From Pleurodeles waltl (Eukaryota > Chordata > Amphibia > Caudata > Salamandridae): a stretch of DNA of 64,000 nucleotides. The translations under genes and the position numbers were made by a program. Within the stretch, counting starts at the first letter, position 1. Every line of letters begins with the position of its first letter. The notes under the pieces are model-generated. The model searched no databases, was not told where the DNA came from, and saw only the letters and a list, made by a program, of their open reading frames with translations. This document shows positions 60,166 through 64,000 of this stretch, piece by piece. The stretch is taken from contig NC_090449.1 of assembly GCF_031143425.1 (NCBI RefSeq), forward strand, positions 780,960,684-781,024,683, read 5' to 3'.

Positions 60166-62693
60166 TTTACTCCTGTGAGCCACTCTCTATGCTTGATATG
60201 CCCTCTGAATAAAAACTCAAAAGGGACTGATGATGCACTTGCCTCCGCTCGTAAGAAGGTTAACATATTTAAAATTTACTTGGGAGTTTTGGACTGTTTT
60301 GAAGGTCGTTCCTCCACTGTGACGGTTTGTGGCTTTAACACACGTGGTATGGCACTGAAAAATAGTCCTGAAACAATGCTTAAACAAACATTTGGAATGC
60401 AATAATCTTGTGTTTGTTCGAGTTAGAGCTCATAGCGCTGTACATTACTGACTGGACTTTTATTGCCACACAGACTGAAAATAACAAAAGGAAGAGAGCG
60501 AGGGTGAGCTGGCCCTGAAAAAGACCCCCCCCCCCCCCTACTGTTGGTTTATGTTTACAGAGGGAGCTTGTTGGGAGGAGTAACTGAACAAGCACCCACA
60601 CTGTTGAGGTGAAACAGGCAAATGCTAAAAAAAAGTCCCTTATGGAAGAGATAAACAGGACATAGCGTAATTACACAGTACTTTGTGCTACTCCTAAAGT
60701 GAAAAAAGACAGGACAAAGAGGCAGAACGGACCACTAGCAAGCAAGGATTTTTTAAGGACACTGCAACTAACAAATGAAAACACTGGAACTCACTGTATA
60801 GTATACTTAAAAGTATACAGCAGGCCGAACGCTAACGCTCGACCTAAAAATACCTCACTTTAATGTTCTGCAGCACACGTCTGAAGTTTCTCCTGCCTCA
60901 CACTGCTGGCTGGACAATGGCATCCACGCCAATCCAAGCACTGCTCTCTTGCTGCCTACAATACTATACACCATAAGAGCAGTGCTAGACTGGCAGGAGC
61001 AGGCAATGACAGCACTCAATCAGATGCCTTCGGAGATGTGCCTTTAGCCTTCTGTAATCAGCAGCTGAAAAGCAGCTGAGAAGTAAACTGCAGGTCAGAC
61101 TGGCCAAAGTGAAAACACTGACCAATCTGACATGCACAGTTAAGTTAACAGCCTCAGTTTGTCCCACTGTGATGCAGTGAGGTGGTCAGGTGTTCATAGC
61201 CACATGCCTATTGACGAACCGCTCCTGATGACACGCCAATTGTTTTCTCTTTTCACATATTCACTCTCAGTCTATAAACCGAGATCTCTGGTTGTGTCAC
61301 AGTCCTCCCTCATTGGGTGGCTATCAAATAACTAATATTAAGCTTCTCCACAATGGAAAACTCTAAGTTTCTCCCACTTCAGCCCCTGCTGCACATTCTC
61401 ACCCTACCCACTTTTCCTTGGCTATCTTACCCGCCCTATCTGCATCCTGACAACTCGTAGTAAATGTTAACGCTTCTGCGATCTGAACATTTATAACTAA
61501 GACAGCTAACAGCAGGCAGGTTTTACTTGTTGAGCATTCAAAAGAATGCTGTCTTTTTATTTCTGTCACAAAGCAAGAGACGGCTGTCCTCACTAGTGCT
61601 TATCAAACTTGAATAGTGTGATAGTCGGAGGGTTGTTTCTGCCCTACTGAAGGTCTGCTGCCTCATTCAGAGTAAGTATGTTAGGAAGGGAAATTACTCT
61701 GGTCTCCGACACGAACATACTTCTCGACTGATTAAGGGGAGTCAGAGGTTTTGTCATTTGTCTGTCCACTTATTTAGAGATGGCAAACAAATGGCAAGCT
61801 TTTACATTTCACTTGCCAACACATTTTGGATGGTGGCAAGTGAACGTAAAAACATTTCAATGTCCCCCTCCCCTAGCCATGATAACAAATTAACATGGGA
61901 AGGGGGTGATTGCTTTTTTATTTAAAACAGAGAATCATGCTTTGGTGAAAAGGAGTTGGACAGCACTGTTTCAATGCATTCACAGGAAACTCTGAAGGCG
62001 GTTCCTGTCAATGTAGAAAATGTCCGCTGAGACAGCAAACATCTCTAAATTTGGAGTGTGGTTACTACGTCACGGTAATGAAGTAAAATATTCTGTCGCT
62101 CTGACTGAGCAGCCTTACTCTAAATCAAGGCCAGGGTGTTCTACAATGCTGACTCAGTCTGGTATGGGGTGTGAGGGTGTCTGGGTGCAAAATATTTTCC
62201 ATCACTGGAAAGAAAGAACAATACAAATGCTGTATTGCTCTAGGCACACATACGACTTCGTAAAACTAAGACTGGGGTAAGGAAACAAATATGGGTGTCG
62301 AGTTGTGGTAGGCCAAAATCTGTAACGATTTAAAGATACTTCTCATGTAAACCACAATTTATTGAAAAAACGTCAGCTGGTCATGTTTATTGCCTATCAT
62401 ATGTAGACGTTTTCGAAGAATGCTGTTTAAAATACAAGCTCATCTACAGGTTTGACGGTCTGATAATGAATGTGCAATAAATATAATCGGAGTTAACATA
62501 TTAAGTATACTGTGCTTTAATATTTAATATATTCTTAATGTAATTTTGATAACTGCAAGGTTTCTAAAACTACAGACTGTTATATATATATGCTATGTTT
62601 GAAAGATTTCTGAAAAACTCGGTACTATAATAATAACAATTTTGCCAAAAATGGTCTATGCAGTTATTCAATTAGTTGCATATTTTACTATAC
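60166..62693. other. Intron sequence upstream side of the 31.8-kb intron
   Basis: Contains a 14-base C run at 60525-60538 and no recognisable exon. The 76-codon frame at 60175-60405 and the frame at 62020-62280 are unassigned. Confidence 0.45.
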
Positions 62694-62820
62694 CTTTGGT
62701 CTGGTCTAAATCTTGTATCTGTAGATGGCAGCAAGTGTTTGATCTGCGGGTCCATTTCATTCAACTCCAGAGCATACCTTGTAAACCCGTAATATTGTTC
62801 AAAATCCTTAGGCATTGGAT
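62694..62820 (-). CDS. Exon of an oxysterol-binding-protein-related (ORP/OSBPL) gene, lipid-binding domain
   Basis: Minus-strand 127-bp exon with acceptor tttttttccttttag ending at 62821 and donor AG|GTATAG from 62693. It supplies two bases, 41 codons and two bases: [41 protein letters not shown], then AG. The [13 protein letters not shown] block and the (P)-T-D-(T/A)-R-(F/L)-RPDQR block are family signatures late in the ORP ligand-binding domain. These proteins move sterols and phosphoinositides between membranes at contact sites. The following exon is 30757-30879, which completes Arg and continues in frame. The exon upstream should end with a G completing Asp (GAT) and is not in the window as far as I can see. 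Confidence 0.94.
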
Positions 62821-64000
62821 CTAAAAGGAAAAAAACAGCAGTTTACAACTTATGCCACAAAAGTTAATTTGCGACCAACAGTCCATTTTCGGAGATGTTA
62901 CCTCTGAAGAGTTTACAGAATTCTCCAATACTGTGGATGTCAGCCCAGTGCTTACAGATGCCCACTCCCTCTGCCGCTTTCATTCGGACACCCTCTCGCA
63001 AAAAAATAAAAAGTTACACATTACGGAATTATGATATGGAAATAATAAAAGAGTGAAGGAGAGTGTTGTATCAGGTGTGGCCAGTTTTTTTTTCTTTAAA
63101 TCTATCTAACAGTGTGGGATATGGGCTGAACACCATTGTCACTGAGAAATTCCGATTCAAATGAACGCAACGGAGAAAACACTGCTCAAGATAAAAATAC
63201 TATTTTGCTTGCAGAATGGATTTATTAAATGACTGTAAAATATAACTTCTACAACCAGAAGGGACGTGTGCAGAAGGTTAGCACAGTGTGACCTTGCCTT
63301 ATATACAATCCTCTCTCCAAGTCAAACTCGCATCTGCTTTTAAGACCTATATTCTTCTCTTTCCAAACAAGGTGACGTCCAAAGTCTGCTTCGCTGATGC
63401 TGCAAACATTGGTGAAGTAGGTCTTTGATGAAAAGCGAGCCCTTCCCAAGGAATTAGTCTTCAATTAGCATAGGGATTATCTATTGCAGCAGAGGGCGCT
63501 CTGGTACCGCATGAGTTGTAAAAGAAACTTCTACCAGTAGATGAGTTACGAATGCGAATTCCTCTCTACCCAGTCAGATTATGACTGCTTTCTTGTAGCA
63601 TTTATGCAGACTAAAAAGGATCCCTATGTATAGGACAATGGCCACTAAATTAACTACATATTTTCCTTAGAAAGAATGTTAGTTCGGATGCCAAGAACAT
63701 TAAACATGCCTAGAATACAATCGGCACCCCGCAGCACTTTGAAATCCACCTACAGAGTCATCAAATGTACATCACGAGCACTCAAATCTATGTTAGTAGC
63801 ATGTTCAGCTACAGGGAAGTGACACTTTGCGTGCACCACAAAGTCAAAAGCAATAGAGACACCGTCGTAGAAGCGCACATCTAATACCATGGATACATCT
63901 GACTTAAGGGAGGCCGTGGTGCATGGACGTCAATCCACCGACATTAACTTTTACTTGCCTCAGCTGCCGTGGAAGGGCATATTTAATCTAATTGTACTCC
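62821..64000. other. Intron upstream of the 127-bp ORP exon, including LTR-like signals
   Basis: On the minus strand a TATATAAGG-type box (plus 63297-63305) is followed by AATAAA (plus about 63212-63217), a promoter-to-polyadenylation spacing of about 85 bases as in many LTRs. Sequence up to 63960 has a minus-strand stretch VSIAFDFVVHAKCHFPVAEH that could be retroelement coding. Element ends could not be fixed. No further ORP exon was recognised. Confidence 0.35.

Noticed and set aside
62852..63034. Plus-strand 60-codon open frame next to the ORP exon
   Set aside because: Opposite strand to the host gene, short, no homology recognised and no splice support.

Overview
The window looks like a stretch of giant-genome vertebrate DNA, most likely from a salamander (a newt is my best guess). 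The evidence is host exons separated by introns of tens of kilobases, and introns packed with old L1, L2, DIRS, Gypsy, ERV, hAT, PIF/Harbinger-like and TTAA-target (piggyBac-like) elements. Species assignment is inference; nothing in the sequence proves it. No bacterial operons, tRNA, rRNA or CRISPR arrays were seen.

Host gene: two exons on the minus strand, 62694-62820 and 30757-30879, are adjacent exons of one oxysterol-binding-protein-related (OSBPL/ORP) gene. Both have AG acceptors and GT donors. The codon split between them rejoins as AGG (Arg), and the peptides run on as ...[23 protein letters not shown]..., the C-terminal part of the ORP lipid-binding domain. The intron between them is 31.8 kb. 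At least 30.7 kb of the next intron fills the start of the window. I did not find the terminal coding exon.

Layout. 1-4203: degraded plus-strand L1. 4206-6130: minus-strand L1 endonuclease fragment, split by a 798-bp PIF/Harbinger-like MITE (4548-5345, TSD TAA). 7190-12545: a second, older L1. 13036-16440: decayed endogenous-retrovirus pol. 17655-23619: a DIRS-type tyrosine-recombinase retrotransposon whose recombinase is split by a 767-bp solo LTR (22157-22923, TSD GGTAC). 23628-24723: hAT-type element with a perfect 8-bp TSD. 26249-30076 and 31996-37426: two related TTAA-flanked elements. They carry minisatellite arrays, and the larger also has a string of nested palindromes, an inserted L2 fragment and a possible piggyBac transposase N-terminus. 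38620-40048 and 44715-46260: two diverged copies of a long LTR-like sequence. 46886-50151: minus-strand Gypsy with LTR, gag, protease and RT, ending abruptly in an LTR stump. 57188-58200: internally deleted minus-strand DIRS copy. The remainder is AT-rich intronic DNA without recognisable genes.

Apart from the two ORP exons, no gene appears intact. The interest lies in nested insertion history, the palindrome array, and the chimeric or internally deleted retroelements. I found no convincing new cellular system.
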